From the NCBI RefSeq assembly GCF_900111745.1, contig NZ_FOIJ01000014.1, positions 160,749 through 224,748 on the forward strand: DNA of 64,000 bases, read 5' to 3'. The notes under the pieces are model-generated. The model had not been told where the DNA came from and made no database searches. It was given only the letters and a program-made list of their open reading frames with translations. This DNA is from Stigmatella erecta (GTDB lineage: Bacteria; Myxococcota; Myxococcia; Myxococcales; Myxococcaceae). The first letter of the stretch is position 1; each line of letters starts with the position of its first letter. Made by a program: the position numbers and the translations under genes. This document shows, piece by piece, positions 1 through 8,754 of this stretch.

Positions 1-143
1 CCGTGCGCCACCTGGCCTCGGGGCAGACCTTCGAGGCGGAGCGGCCCAGCGCCATCGTGCAGGCGCTGCACCAGGAAGGCGGGCTCACCGCGGCCATCGA
101 GCGGCATGGCCCCCGGGTCTTCGAGGCCCTGAGCACGCAGTGA
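1..143 (+). CDS. leuD: LeuD-like small subunit of 3-isopropylmalate dehydratase (3' end only)
   Basis: The window opens inside a gene read in the frame starting at base 3 and ending at the TGA at 141-143. The visible 46 residues contain HLASGQTFEAE and a Gly-Gly-Leu followed by a basic helix. This is how LeuD/aconitase swivel-domain proteins end. With LeuC, LeuD isomerises 2-isopropylmalate (or homologous hydroxyacids) to the 3-isomer. The LeuA-like gene starts only 13 bp downstream on the same strand and a LeuB-like gene is next, so the assignment leans partly on context. A LeuC-like gene is expected just off the left edge. The true substrate may be a longer 2-oxoacid rather than the leucine intermediate. 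Confidence 0.6.
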   Translation, partial: VRHLASGQTFEAERPSAIVQALHQEGGLTAAIERHGPRVFEALSTQ

Positions 144-156
144 ATCGAGAGACCCC

Positions 157-1470
157 ATGAGCGGACCGTCCACCCCTTCCAGCCCCCGCGCCCCGGCGCC
201 CCTGCCCCCGGACGGCAGCCCCCCGGCCTCTCCGGAGTCACTCATCTACGACTGGAACCAGGCCGAGGCGGCCCCCCGCCCCCCGCAGCCCTTCGGGCTG
301 ATCGACGAGACGCTGCGCGACGGCATCCAGTCGCCTTCCGCCACCCACCCCTCCCTGGAGGACAAGCTGGAGCTGCTGGAGCTCATCCAGGCCATCGGCG
401 TGGACTCGGTGAACCTCGGCATGCCGTGCGCCAGCCCCCGGGCCCTGGCGGACGCGGTGGCCATGAGCCGCCACATCCAGGCACGGCGGCTGGCCCTCAC
501 GCCCGCAGTGGCGGCGCGCACGGTGCTCGGGGATGTCGAGAAGGCGCTCGACGTGGTCCAGCAAGGCGGCATGCCGGTGGTGCTCTACGTCTTCATCGGC
601 GCCTCGACGCTCCGGCAGTGGGCCGAGGGGTGGAACCTGGACTTCCTGGCCAAGGCCTCCGCCAGCGCCATCAGCCTCGCGGTGCGCGAGGGGCTGGAGG
701 TCGCCTTCGTCACGGAGGACACGAGCCGCTCGTCCCCCGAGATTCTGGACCCGCTCTTCCGCGCGGCCCTGGGCCACGGCGCGCGCCGGCTCGTGCTCTG
801 CGACACCGTGGGGCACGCCACGCCCGCAGGGGCCCGGGCGCTGGTGCGGTGGACGCGGCGGCTCATCGCCAGCACGGGGGTGCCGGGCCAGGTGGAGTGG
901 CATGGCCACAATGACCGGGGGCTGAGCCTGGACAACGCCCTGGCGGCGCTGAGCGCGGGGGCGGACCGGCTCCAGGCCTGCGGGCTGGGCGTGGGCGAGC
1001 GCGTGGGCAACACCGCCATGGACGTGCTGCTGCTCAACCTCAAGCTGCTGGGCTGGTACGAGCACGACCTGTCCCGGCTGGCCGACTACACGCGCAAGGT
1101 CTCCGAGGCCCTGCGCATCCCCATCCCCTTCAACCACCCCCTCTCCGGCCGGGATGCGTTCCGCACCGGCACGGGCGTCCACGCCTCCGCCCTCATCAAG
1201 GCCCTGGGGCGGGACGATGGCCGGCTCGCCGACCACCTCTACTCCAGCATCCCCGCCCGGGAGTTCGGCCGCGAGCAGCGCATCGAGGTGGGCTTCATGA
1301 GCGGGCTGAGCAACGTGCGCTTCTGGCTCGAGTCGCGCGGGCTGACCTCGGACGAGCCGCTCTGCCAGGAGCTGCTCGCCTGGGCCAAGAGCCGCGACAG
1401 CCTCCCCCGGGAGGAGGAGATTCTCCAGGCGGTGGACGCCTACCACTACCGGAAGCAGACCGCCGGGTAG
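157..1470 (+). CDS. 2-isopropylmalate / homocitrate synthase-family acyltransferase (HMGL-like TIM barrel)
   Basis: A 437-residue Claisen-condensing enzyme that would join acetyl-CoA to a 2-oxoacid. The catalytic metal-site segment DETLRDGIQ lies near residue 50 and the second metal motif HGHNDRGL near residue 249, followed by GLGVGERVGNTA, the family's active-site loop. In typical LeuA the first motif ends GEQ; here it is GIQ, closer to the HMG-CoA-lyase style, so substrate may differ. The first 40 residues are Pro/Ala rich and disordered-looking, and the regulatory LeuA allosteric domain appears absent, as in homocitrate synthases. ATG follows the LeuD-like stop by 13 bp, implying an operon. 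It converges on the LeuB-like gene, leaving 3 bp. Isopropylmalate synthase, homocitrate synthase and a dedicated chain-elongation enzyme remain open. Confidence 0.8.
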   Translation: MSGPSTPSSPRAPAPLPPDGSPPASPESLIYDWNQAEAAPRPPQPFGLIDETLRDGIQSPSATHPSLEDKLELLELIQAIGVDSVNLGMPCASPRALADAVAMSRHIQARRLALTPAVAARTVLGDVEKALDVVQQGGMPVVLYVFIGASTLRQWAEGWNLDFLAKASASAISLAVREGLEVAFVTEDTSRSSPEILDPLFRAALGHGARRLVLCDTVGHATPAGARALVRWTRRLIASTGVPGQVEWHGHNDRGLSLDNALAALSAGADRLQACGLGVGERVGNTAMDVLLLNLKLLGWYEHDLSRLADYTRKVSEALRIPIPFNHPLSGRDAFRTGTGVHASALIKALGRDDGRLADHLYSSIPAREFGREQRIEVGFMSGLSNVRFWLESRGLTSDEPLCQELLAWAKSRDSLPREEEILQAVDAYHYRKQTAG

Positions 1471-1473
1471 CCC

Positions 1474-2529
1474 CTACGCTGGGGCCTCCAGGTGCCGCAG
1501 CACCGCCTCCATCACCCCGGTGGTGGAGAGCGTCCCCCCCAGGTCCCGCGTCACCTGCCCCGCGCGGATCGCCCGGAGGACGGCGTTCTCCAGCCGGGCC
1601 GCGGGTTGCGCGTGGCCCAGCTCCTCCAGCATCAGCCCGGCCGTCAGGAACATGGCCATGGGGTTCACCCGCCCCTGGCCCACGAGGTCCGGCGCGGAGC
1701 CGTGCACCGGCTCGAAGAGCGGCGTGGAGTCCGGGTTGAGGTTGGCCGAGGCGCTCAGCCCCAGCCCGCCCACCAGCGCCGCCCCCAGGTCCGTGAGGAT
1801 GTCGCCAAAGAGGTTCGTGGTGACGATGACCTCGAAGGTCTCGGGCCGCTGCACGAGCTGGAGCGCCAGGTTGTCCACGTACAGGTGGCGCGCCTCGAGC
1901 TCCGGGTACCCGGCGGCCACCTCCCGGAAGACGCGCAGCCAGAGCTGGTGGGCGGGGATGGCATTGGACTTGTCCCCGAGCACCACGCTGCGCTTGCCCT
2001 TCTTCCGGGCCCACGCGAAGGCGGCGCGAATGATGCGCTCCACCCCCTTGCGCGTGCTGAGCTCCGTGGAGACCGCCACCTCGTCCCCCGTCCCCGGCTT
2101 CTGGGAGCCTCCGATGCCGGTGTAGGGGCCCTCCGTGTTCTCCCGGAACACCACGAAGTCGATCTGCCCCTCGCGCTGGCCCTTCAGGGGACTGAGGGAT
2201 TCCGCGTAGAGCCGGCACGGCCGGAAGTTGATGTAGAGGTCCAACCCGAAGCGCAGGCCCAGGAGAATCTCCCGCGCGTGGGCCCCGTCCGGCACGCGCG
2301 CATCCCCGATGGCCCCCAGCAGAATGGCGTCGTACTCACGGCGAAATGTTTCAAGCTGCCCTGGGGGCAACCCCACGCCCGTCTCAAGGTATCGCTCCGC
2401 CCCGAAGTCGAAGGTGTCGAACACCAGCCCCAGCCCCTCCGAGACATCCAGCGCCTGGAGGATGCGCAGCGTGGGAGCCATCACCTCGGCCCCCACCCCG
2501 TCGCCTGGAATCACCGCGATGCGTGCCAT
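1474..2529 (-). CDS. leuB: 3-isopropylmalate dehydrogenase-like NAD-dependent decarboxylating dehydrogenase
   Basis: A 351-residue member of the isocitrate/isopropylmalate dehydrogenase family, which oxidatively decarboxylates 3-isopropylmalate-type acids. It opens with IPGDGVGAEV, has the substrate arginines in NFRPCRLY near residue 101, FRENTEGPYTG near 128, the catalytic Lys in GDKSNA near 185, TTNLFGDILTDLGA near 237 and the cofactor loop EPVHGSAPD near 273. Length is normal. It is transcribed towards the LeuA-like gene and away from the methyltransferase. A LeuA/LeuD/LeuB set supplies all steps of one round of 2-oxoacid elongation. Tartrate-dehydrogenase-type relatives share these motifs, so the exact substrate is unproven. 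Confidence 0.85.
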   Translation of the reverse strand: MARIAVIPGDGVGAEVMAPTLRILQALDVSEGLGLVFDTFDFGAERYLETGVGLPPGQLETFRREYDAILLGAIGDARVPDGAHAREILLGLRFGLDLYINFRPCRLYAESLSPLKGQREGQIDFVVFRENTEGPYTGIGGSQKPGTGDEVAVSTELSTRKGVERIIRAAFAWARKKGKRSVVLGDKSNAIPAHQLWLRVFREVAAGYPELEARHLYVDNLALQLVQRPETFEVIVTTNLFGDILTDLGAALVGGLGLSASANLNPDSTPLFEPVHGSAPDLVGQGRVNPMAMFLTAGLMLEELGHAQPAARLENAVLRAIRAGQVTRDLGGTLSTTGVMEAVLRHLEAPA

Positions 2530-2666
2530 TCGGACCCTTCCCTCCCGCCGGAGACAGCGGCCAACGTCACCGGGGATGCAGCAGTGGCCTGTTCAGCGTC
2601 GGTGACCTTGGCTTATACTTGTCTTGCGTCGTTTGACGGCGGCCCTCGTCGCGTCAGGAATCCTGC

Positions 2667-3683
2667 ATGGGAGAACGTCCCCCCCGGCCGCGAGTGGCCC
2701 TCCTCCAACTGCTGAACGGCGCATGGGTGACCCAGGCGCTCCATGCCGCCGCGAAGCTGCGGCTGGCGGACTTTCTGGCTGCGGGGCCGCTGCCGGTGGA
2801 CGAGCTGGCCCGGCAGGCCGGGACCGACTTGCGGAGCACCGGGCGGCTGCTGCGCACGCTGGCCATGTTCGGGGTGTTCAGCGAGGTGGAGCCGGACCGG
2901 TTCACGCTCACGCCCATGGCCGAGCACCTGCGCTCGGACCGCCCCGACAGCCTTTACCACTGGGCCGTCATGCAGGGCGAGGCCTGGCACTGGGACGCGT
3001 GGGGCGGGCTGGCCGAGAACGTTCGCACGGGGCAAACGGCTTTCGAGCTGGCGCACCAGCTGCCCCTGTTCGAGTTCCTCGACCGGCAGCCCGAGGCCTC
3101 CACCCTCTTCAACTCGGCGATGGCGGAGATGTCCTCCCTGGCGGTGAAGGCCATCGTCCAGAGCTATGACTTCTCGGCGTTCCCCCGCGTGGTGGATGTC
3201 GGGGGCGGCGAAGGCGTGCTGCTCCAGCACGTGCTCGAAGCCCATGGCTCGGTCCAAGGCATCCTCTTCGACCGGCCCGCGGCGCTGGACCAGGCGCGCG
3301 CCCGGCTGAAGGGCACGCACCTGGAGGGCCGCATCACGTACCAGAGCGGCAGCTTCTTCGAGGCGGTCCCCGCCGGAGGGGATGCCTACCTGCTGAAGCA
3401 CATCCTGCACGACTGGAACGATGCCCAGGCGGGCAAGGTGCTCCGCGCCTGCCGCGCCCAGCTCCCGCGCCAGGGCCGGCTGCTCGCCATCGAGTACGTG
3501 CTCCCGCCCGGAGACACGTTCTCCCCCGGCAAGCTGCTGGACCTGGAGATGCTGGTGGTCTGCGGGGGGCAAGAGCGGACCCTGGAACACTGGAAGTCAC
3601 TGATGGCAGACAACGGATTGGCGCTCGAGCGGGTGATTGCCACCCCCTCGGGTGTCTCCATCATCGAGGCAAGCCCGGCATGA
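2667..3683 (+). CDS. SAM-dependent O-methyltransferase (acetylserotonin/caffeate OMT family)
   Basis: A 338-residue class I methyltransferase. The N-terminal winged-helix dimerisation domain (residues about 10-110) is followed by the SAM site VVDVGGGEG near 174 and the acidic ribose-binding stretch near FDRPAAL. The segment LKHILHDWND around 243 contains the His-Asp pair that acts as general base in plant-type and polyketide O-methyltransferases. The substrate is likely a small aromatic or polyketide hydroxyl, but nothing in the sequence identifies it. The gene overlaps the downstream VOC gene by ATGA, so the two are probably translated together. Its promoter region, shared with the divergent LeuB-like gene, has a TATACT hexamer at 2614-2619. 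Confidence 0.85.
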   Translation: MGERPPRPRVALLQLLNGAWVTQALHAAAKLRLADFLAAGPLPVDELARQAGTDLRSTGRLLRTLAMFGVFSEVEPDRFTLTPMAEHLRSDRPDSLYHWAVMQGEAWHWDAWGGLAENVRTGQTAFELAHQLPLFEFLDRQPEASTLFNSAMAEMSSLAVKAIVQSYDFSAFPRVVDVGGGEGVLLQHVLEAHGSVQGILFDRPAALDQARARLKGTHLEGRITYQSGSFFEAVPAGGDAYLLKHILHDWNDAQAGKVLRACRAQLPRQGRLLAIEYVLPPGDTFSPGKLLDLEMLVVCGGQERTLEHWKSLMADNGLALERVIATPSGVSIIEASPA

Positions 3684-4234
3684 GCCCTCCCCCCCCGACC
3701 CCCATGGAAAAGCTGGAGTTCTTTTCGGCCATCGTGCTCGTCTCGAAGGACACGCGCCGGCTGGCCGCATTCTACCGCGACACGCTGGGCCTGCCCCTGG
3801 AGGAGGAGATCCACCCGGACTCCGACGTCCACTACGCCTGCGAGATCGGCGACATCCACTTCGCCATCTTCCCCGAGCCGCAGAAGCACCTGGATCGCGG
3901 CGCCCGGGTGGGCCACGGGCAGGTGAAGTTCGCCTTCACCGTGTTCGACCTGGATGCGCTGGTGAAGGCGCTGCGCGAGCGCGGCGTCGAGGTGACGTAC
4001 CCGCCCATGCAGGCCGAGGACTTCATCCGCATGACGGCGATCCGGGATCCGGACGGCAACTACATCGAGCTGACGCAGATGGATGAGCGGTGGTTCAAGC
4101 ACCTGGCCAGCCGCAAGCGCCAGGGCATCGATGTGGTGCACCGCTGGAAGGAGCGCACCGGCGCCGCGCAGCCCGCGCCGGCCGAGGGACCCGAGGACGG
4201 GCCGAAGTGGTTCGACAAGCCGCGCCCCGCCTGA
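3680..4234 (+). CDS. VOC-superfamily protein (glyoxalase / dioxygenase fold)
   Basis: A 184-residue protein with a single vicinal-oxygen-chelate domain at about residues 10-135. The segment VLVSKDTRRLAAFYRDTLGL is the first beta-alpha-beta module, and the ending IRDPDGNYIELTQ carries the usual metal-ligand Glu. The last 45 residues are a charged Pro-rich tail. The family includes glyoxalase I, extradiol dioxygenases and antibiotic-binding proteins, so no reaction can be assigned. ATGA overlap with the methyltransferase stop suggests the protein acts in the same pathway, perhaps on the methylated product. An alternative start is Met9 at 3704, just before the VOC core. A strong terminator follows within 30 bp. 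Confidence 0.8.
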   Translation: MSPPPPTPMEKLEFFSAIVLVSKDTRRLAAFYRDTLGLPLEEEIHPDSDVHYACEIGDIHFAIFPEPQKHLDRGARVGHGQVKFAFTVFDLDALVKALRERGVEVTYPPMQAEDFIRMTAIRDPDGNYIELTQMDERWFKHLASRKRQGIDVVHRWKERTGAAQPAPAEGPEDGPKWFDKPRPA

Positions 4235-4264
4235 GCGGCCCGCGCGGACAGTCCCCGGACATGA

Positions 4265-4298
4265 AAAAGGCCTGCCCGCGGAAGCGGACAGGCCTTTT
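4265..4298. terminator. Bidirectional intrinsic terminator between convergent genes
   Basis: Perfect 10-bp outer arms (AAAAGGCCTG and CAGGCCTTTT), one C/A mismatch, a CCGC/GCGG inner stem and a GGAA loop. The flanking A and T tracts make it work on both strands. It lies between the VOC gene and the convergent lipoprotein gene. Confidence 0.88.
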
Positions 4299-4321
4299 CT
4301 ACGCCCCAGCGGGGCCCCCGC

Positions 4322-5509
4322 TCAGGGGGCCGGCAGGGGCAGGCAGAGGTTGGGCGACACGGCGCCCTCGGGACCGTTCGGCTGGTCCTTGCGCCACATC
4401 TGGTTGCCCGCGAAGGTGATGATGCCGGGCATGGGCGGCGCGGCGATGGTCTGGAAGCGCCACGGGTTGAACTGCTCGCCCTTGATCTGGCCCCTGTCCT
4501 TCACCCGGTTCTTCAGGAGGCACGGCTTCGCCGTCGGATCCGCGTCCGGCACCAGGGTGTCGTTGGCGGGATTGTACGGCGGCGTCGGATCCACCAGGTT
4601 GAAGGTGATCTCCCGCGGGGGCGCGCTCGTGCTGGCACGCAGCAGGAACACGGTGATGCCCAGGCCGCTCACCTTGGTGCCCGAGCCATCCGTGGCGTCC
4701 TGATCATCCACGAAGTAGCCGCGCGTGGACTGCTGCAGGAACGGGGGCAGCACGCCCGGAGGCGCCCAGTTCACGTTGTACGACTCGCCCACGGGGGTGT
4801 TGTTGACGGTGGCCTTGACGGTGGTGCAGCTGGCGGGCGCGCGCAGCAGCGGCGAGCCCGGCTGGTAGTTCCAGAAGACCACCACGCTCGCGAAGCGCTT
4901 GTCGTTGGTGAAGTCCGCCACCGTGGTGGGGCTGCCGTTGGCGGTCAGGCGCTTGGCCACCGCCTCCAGGATGCCCACCGTGCTGATGCTGGCGGCCTCC
5001 TGCACGTGGCACACGCTGTTGTGGGTCACCACGGGGCGCAGCGTGACGGTGGGCAGGTAGTTGCCCCTGGGAACCTGGGCGGCGGGGCTCAGCGAGCCGG
5101 TGGGCAGCGCCGTCACGAAGTAGGGCACGGTGGAGCGGCTGGGCACGCCGTACAGGCTCCACACCCCCAGGTCATCCGACTGGACCGGCTCTCCGGTGGG
5201 CCCGCCCGTGATGGGATCGAACGCGACGATGGAGGACTTCTGCATGGCGGAGAAGCCGTACAGCGGCCCCTGGTCCAGCAGGAACGGCGCGCAGCGGATG
5301 TCCGGGAACGGGCACCCCACCAGGTTGATGAAGAAGGCCTCCGGGTCCCACGCGAAGCCCGACAGCTGCGAGGTGGACTGGGCCGGATCGTCGTCGACGT
5401 ACTCCGGCGTGGGGTAGAGGTTGGACTCGGGCGGCGGATCATCCGAGCCGCAGGCTCCCAGCAACAGCGAGCCGGCCAGAAGGGTTCCGTAACGAAGGGT
5501 TCGGTTCAT
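4322..5509 (-). CDS. Putative lipoprotein of the cytochrome cluster, function unknown
   Basis: About 395 residues. The start at the ATG at 5507-5509 gives a short basic N-terminus, a hydrophobic stretch and the lipobox LLLGAC, so the mature protein is probably lipid-anchored at Cys and exposed to periplasm or surface. The body is Pro, Thr and Ser rich, mostly beta-like, with scattered cysteines but no CxxCH, so it does not bind c-type haem itself. It is the last gene of the minus-strand block, starting 21 bp after the stop of the multihaem lipoprotein. That spacing argues for one transcript and a partner or scaffold role for the cytochrome. I recognise no family. A longer in-frame start at 5530 would put seven residues before the signal and is less likely. 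Confidence 0.72.
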   Translation of the reverse strand: MNRTLRYGTLLAGSLLLGACGSDDPPPESNLYPTPEYVDDDPAQSTSQLSGFAWDPEAFFINLVGCPFPDIRCAPFLLDQGPLYGFSAMQKSSIVAFDPITGGPTGEPVQSDDLGVWSLYGVPSRSTVPYFVTALPTGSLSPAAQVPRGNYLPTVTLRPVVTHNSVCHVQEAASISTVGILEAVAKRLTANGSPTTVADFTNDKRFASVVVFWNYQPGSPLLRAPASCTTVKATVNNTPVGESYNVNWAPPGVLPPFLQQSTRGYFVDDQDATDGSGTKVSGLGITVFLLRASTSAPPREITFNLVDPTPPYNPANDTLVPDADPTAKPCLLKNRVKDRGQIKGEQFNPWRFQTIAAPPMPGIITFAGNQMWRKDQPNGPEGAVSPNLCLPLPAP

Positions 5510-5530
5510 GGCGGGAAGGAAATCCTTCAA

Positions 5531-7468
5531 TCAGTTCGCGGGGAGGATGTGGCCCTTGGGGACGGTGTCCACGTGGCAGCTCTGGGCGCAGTTGCCGAAG
5601 CGGCTCGGCTCACCCGTGTTGGAGAACTTCACCTGGAAGTACTGGTTGTCGTGCGCCGAGGGGTGGCACGAGGCGCACACGGTGATGCTGGGCCGCAGCG
5701 CGCTCTCCCGCGTCAGGTGGCACAGGGTGCAGTCGCCCTTGTCGGAGGGGTAGCGCGGCGAGCTCATGTGAATCTTGTGCACGAAGTCCTGGGGCCGGTT
5801 GTACAGGTCGTTGTTGAACGAGTGGCACACCTTGCAGCTCTCCACGTGGTCCACCGACAGGCCGTGGCGCAGGTTGTCCAGCGACAGCACGCCGCGGTGG
5901 CAGATCTGGCAGTTGCCCACCGCGTTCGGATAGGTGGTGCGCTCCTCCTGGCCCACCTGGAAGAAGAAGGGGTTCAGCTTCGAGGTGCGCTCGCCCATGA
6001 AGTAGCGGTTGCTCTTGATGAGGGCCACGTACGTGCCGGGCTCCGCGGTGGTGGGCAGCGTGCGGGTGACGCGCGTGGGCCACTGCATGAAGTGCTGGCC
6101 GGTGGGCAGCCGCACCGTGGCCGGCTCATCCACCAGCGCCCAGAAGAAGTCCGGCCCGAAGAACGGGGACTTCTCGGTGGGGTTGCTGCGCGGCGTCATC
6201 TTGTGCAGGGGCCCGGCGATCTGCACCGCCGGGACCATGTCGTACTCGAGCAGGGTGTCCAGGAAGGGGATCTGCGTGTAGAGCAGGCCGTTGCTCTTGC
6301 CGGTGATGGCCTCGAAGCCGCTGGGCAGCAGCTGCGCGTTGTGCAGGCGGTTGCCCTCGTTGTCGCGGATGTCCACGAAGAGGTTCATCGTCTCGCCCGG
6401 CATGTAGAACTTGCCGTTGGCGGGCTTGGAGAGCTTCAGGCGCGGATCCAGACCGAAGCCGCACGTGGTGGGGTTGCCCGCGTCATCCGTGCACCCCGGC
6501 TCCACCTCGGAGGGCGGCACGAAGTCCACCGGGAAGTAGAACGGCTCGTCCGGCAGCTGGCTCCACGTCACGCGGATGGCGCCGGGGCCGCGCAGGTCCG
6601 GCACGTCGAAGGTCTTGAAGGGGTTGGTGCTGCCCACGAAGTCCAGGCGCACCATGGTGCGGAACACCGGGGGCGAGGGCGGCCAGCCCGGCAGCTGCGG
6701 CGTGGGGTGCACCGCCGTGTCGCCGGGGAACTGGGGCGGCAGCACGCGCTCCATGCGCCACATGATGCGCGAGTGGCCCGCGGACGAGGTGTCGGTGACG
6801 AACTCGGCGCGCTCGTAGCTCACCGGCGAGCCCACCACGGTGCCGTCCGCGTTGAGGATCTCGACCTTGAACCCGTCGCCCCGCACCTTGCGCCAGTCCG
6901 CGTTGTCGAAGAGCACCTGGCGCGCCCACGAGTCCTGCGTGGAGCCGGGCACCGCGGGGATGAACTTCCACTCGTCCGACACCTGGCCCAGGTTGCTCCA
7001 GTTCAGGTTCTTGAACCGGGACTGCGTTTTGATCCACCGCACGGGCTCGGCCAGGTCCCCGGCGTTCTTGTGCGACTCCACATCCACGACGGTGTCGGTG
7101 ATGGTGAACTGGTTGAGGAAGTACTTCGTGCGGCCCTGGATGCGCAGCCGCCCGGTGGGGGGCACCAGCGTGGCGGTCGGCTCGTTGAGCGGCGTGGCCA
7201 GGCTGGGGCACAGCGTGGGGTAGCTGTCCGGCACGGGCGAGTCGCCCTTGGCGCCCATCTGCCCGTCGGGCATCACCGCGCAGCCATTGAAATGCTGCAG
7301 GCTCAGGCGAATGGCCCCCGAGGCGGCTGCCTGGTAGGGGTCAAACACCTTGGCTCCCCGTCCCGAGGCATTCTCGTTGTCACTCACCGAGAGCAGATCA
7401 CAACCGGCAACAGGTACCAGCAGTGCACAGAGTGCACCGGTCAGCAGAGAGGAGCGTTTCATGAGCAC
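5531..7468 (-). CDS. Multihaem c-type cytochrome lipoprotein (OmcA/MtrC-like organisation)
   Basis: A 645-residue protein with a signal peptide ending in the lipobox VAGC (about residue 23), then some 480 residues of beta-rich sequence without haem motifs. The haem sites are packed into the last 130 residues: CQICH, CKVCH, CTLCH, CASCH and finally CAQSCH, which has three residues between the cysteines. Hence four canonical and one CX3CH candidate site. Extracellular-electron-transfer cytochromes of the OmcA/MtrC type also combine beta domains and haem domains on a lipid anchor, but usually carry ten haems. It sits between the tri-haem cytochrome and an unknown lipoprotein, all on one strand. 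Role inferred: electron transfer at the cell envelope. Confidence 0.85.
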   Translation of the reverse strand: MLMKRSSLLTGALCALLVPVAGCDLLSVSDNENASGRGAKVFDPYQAAASGAIRLSLQHFNGCAVMPDGQMGAKGDSPVPDSYPTLCPSLATPLNEPTATLVPPTGRLRIQGRTKYFLNQFTITDTVVDVESHKNAGDLAEPVRWIKTQSRFKNLNWSNLGQVSDEWKFIPAVPGSTQDSWARQVLFDNADWRKVRGDGFKVEILNADGTVVGSPVSYERAEFVTDTSSAGHSRIMWRMERVLPPQFPGDTAVHPTPQLPGWPPSPPVFRTMVRLDFVGSTNPFKTFDVPDLRGPGAIRVTWSQLPDEPFYFPVDFVPPSEVEPGCTDDAGNPTTCGFGLDPRLKLSKPANGKFYMPGETMNLFVDIRDNEGNRLHNAQLLPSGFEAITGKSNGLLYTQIPFLDTLLEYDMVPAVQIAGPLHKMTPRSNPTEKSPFFGPDFFWALVDEPATVRLPTGQHFMQWPTRVTRTLPTTAEPGTYVALIKSNRYFMGERTSKLNPFFFQVGQEERTTYPNAVGNCQICHRGVLSLDNLRHGLSVDHVESCKVCHSFNNDLYNRPQDFVHKIHMSSPRYPSDKGDCTLCHLTRESALRPSITVCASCHPSAHDNQYFQVKFSNTGEPSRFGNCAQSCHVDTVPKGHILPAN

Positions 7469-7545
7469 TGAGACAGCGGGCTGCGGGAGGGGAAAGGTTC
7501 AGTGAAGCGCGGGGGGCGCTGGGGAGCACGGGGCTCCCCTGCCCT

Positions 7546-8754
7546 TTACGGAATCTTGGCGGCGTAGGCCTGGACCCAGGTGGCCAGCTCCGCGGCCTGC
7601 TCGTCGTTGAGCAGATCGTGGTAGGTGGGCATCTGGGTGCCCGGCAGCGTGGCCTCCGGGTTGCGGATCCACCGGGCCACCTCGGCGACGGGCTTGCCCA
7701 CCGCGGGCTTGATGCGCTCGTGGTACTTGGCGCCCTCGCCGTGGCACAGCGCGCAGCCCAGCTGGCTGAAGAGCTTCTCGGGCCCGGCGTTGAAGTCGGC
7801 CTTCACGCGCGGCGCGGCGTCCGCGGGCAGCGTGGCCTCGGCCTTGGGCACCGACTGCAGGTAGGTGTAGAGCGCCTGCACGTCCACGTCGTCCAGGTTG
7901 CGCACGCGCACCATCGGCAGGCGCAGGGGGATGCCCTCGCGGTTGATGCCGTGCTGCAGCGCGCGGGAGAACTCTGGCACGGTGTACTTCGCCAGGCCCG
8001 TCTCCCCGAAGGTGATGTTGGTGGAGTAGATGCCGCCCTCGGGGGTGTCCACGAACTTGAAGCCGCCCTTGAAGGCGTCCGGCCCGCGGGCCTTCGCGCC
8101 GTCCACGCCGGGCGTGTGGCACTCGGCGCACACGTAGACTTCGTTGGCCAGGTAGGCGCCGTACTCCGCCGTGGGCCCCTTGGGCGGGGCCTTGATGCCC
8201 GAGGCGGGCCAGGTGGGCAGCGGCGCCAGGCCCATGCCCAGCGCCAGCTTGCCCACCGGGGACAGCTGCGGGTTGGGCTGCACGCGCTCATCCGGCGCGA
8301 ACATCTCGTCGTTGGAGCGCAGGAAGCCGATGACCGCCGACAGGTCCTCGTCGGACATGCCGAACAGCGGCATGGTCACCATGCGGTGCCCATCGCGGCG
8401 GACGCCGAAGCGGACCGCCCGGGCAATCAGCCCATCCGGCACGCCCTGGATGCCCGCGGTGGGGTGCGACGTGAGGTTCGCCGTGATGACGGCGCCAAAG
8501 GCCTTGGGCAGGTCCGGCATGACGCCGCCCGCCGCCCGGCCGCTGCTGTCCTGCACGTGGCAGTCGTAGCAGACGCTCTCGAAGATGTGCTTGCCCCGCG
8601 CGAGGCTCTGCGGGTCCGTGGCCGCGGTGAGGGGAGGCGTCGGCGCCTCGACCGTGGCCGAGAGCTTCGAGCTGGCCACCAGGAACAACGCCACGGCCGC
8701 CACCACCACCAGCGCGACCAGTCCACCTATGCCGATCAGGATCTTTTTGACCAT
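7546..8754 (-). CDS. Membrane-anchored tri-haem cytochrome c (alcohol/gluconate dehydrogenase cytochrome-subunit type)
   Basis: About 402 residues from the ATG at 8752-8754, which is preceded by an AGGGCAGGG ribosome site and starts MVKK followed by an uncleaved-looking hydrophobic helix. Three haem-attachment motifs are spaced as in the three-domain cytochrome subunits of membrane dehydrogenases: CYDCH near residue 58, CAECH near 216 and CALCH near 342. Candidate Met ligands follow (for example in TMPLFGM and QMPTYHDL). It would pass electrons from a periplasmic donor to the respiratory chain. No dehydrogenase catalytic subunit is visible nearby, so the donor is unknown. It lies upstream of the multihaem lipoprotein and 150 bp downstream of the STAS-kinase gene on the same strand. 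Confidence 0.88.
   Translation of the reverse strand: MVKKILIGIGGLVALVVVAAVALFLVASSKLSATVEAPTPPLTAATDPQSLARGKHIFESVCYDCHVQDSSGRAAGGVMPDLPKAFGAVITANLTSHPTAGIQGVPDGLIARAVRFGVRRDGHRMVTMPLFGMSDEDLSAVIGFLRSNDEMFAPDERVQPNPQLSPVGKLALGMGLAPLPTWPASGIKAPPKGPTAEYGAYLANEVYVCAECHTPGVDGAKARGPDAFKGGFKFVDTPEGGIYSTNITFGETGLAKYTVPEFSRALQHGINREGIPLRLPMVRVRNLDDVDVQALYTYLQSVPKAEATLPADAAPRVKADFNAGPEKLFSQLGCALCHGEGAKYHERIKPAVGKPVAEVARWIRNPEATLPGTQMPTYHDLLNDEQAAELATWVQAYAAKIP

Noticed and set aside
238..1446. Long minus-strand ORF opposite the LeuA-like gene
   Set aside because: Composition is Ala/Gly/Arg/His rich without motifs, a mirror of the real gene's codon bias; the plus strand has clear family motifs.
5006..7471. 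821-codon plus-strand ORF opposite the cytochrome genes
   Set aside because: The other strand has a signal peptide and haem motifs; this frame is a GC-bias shadow.
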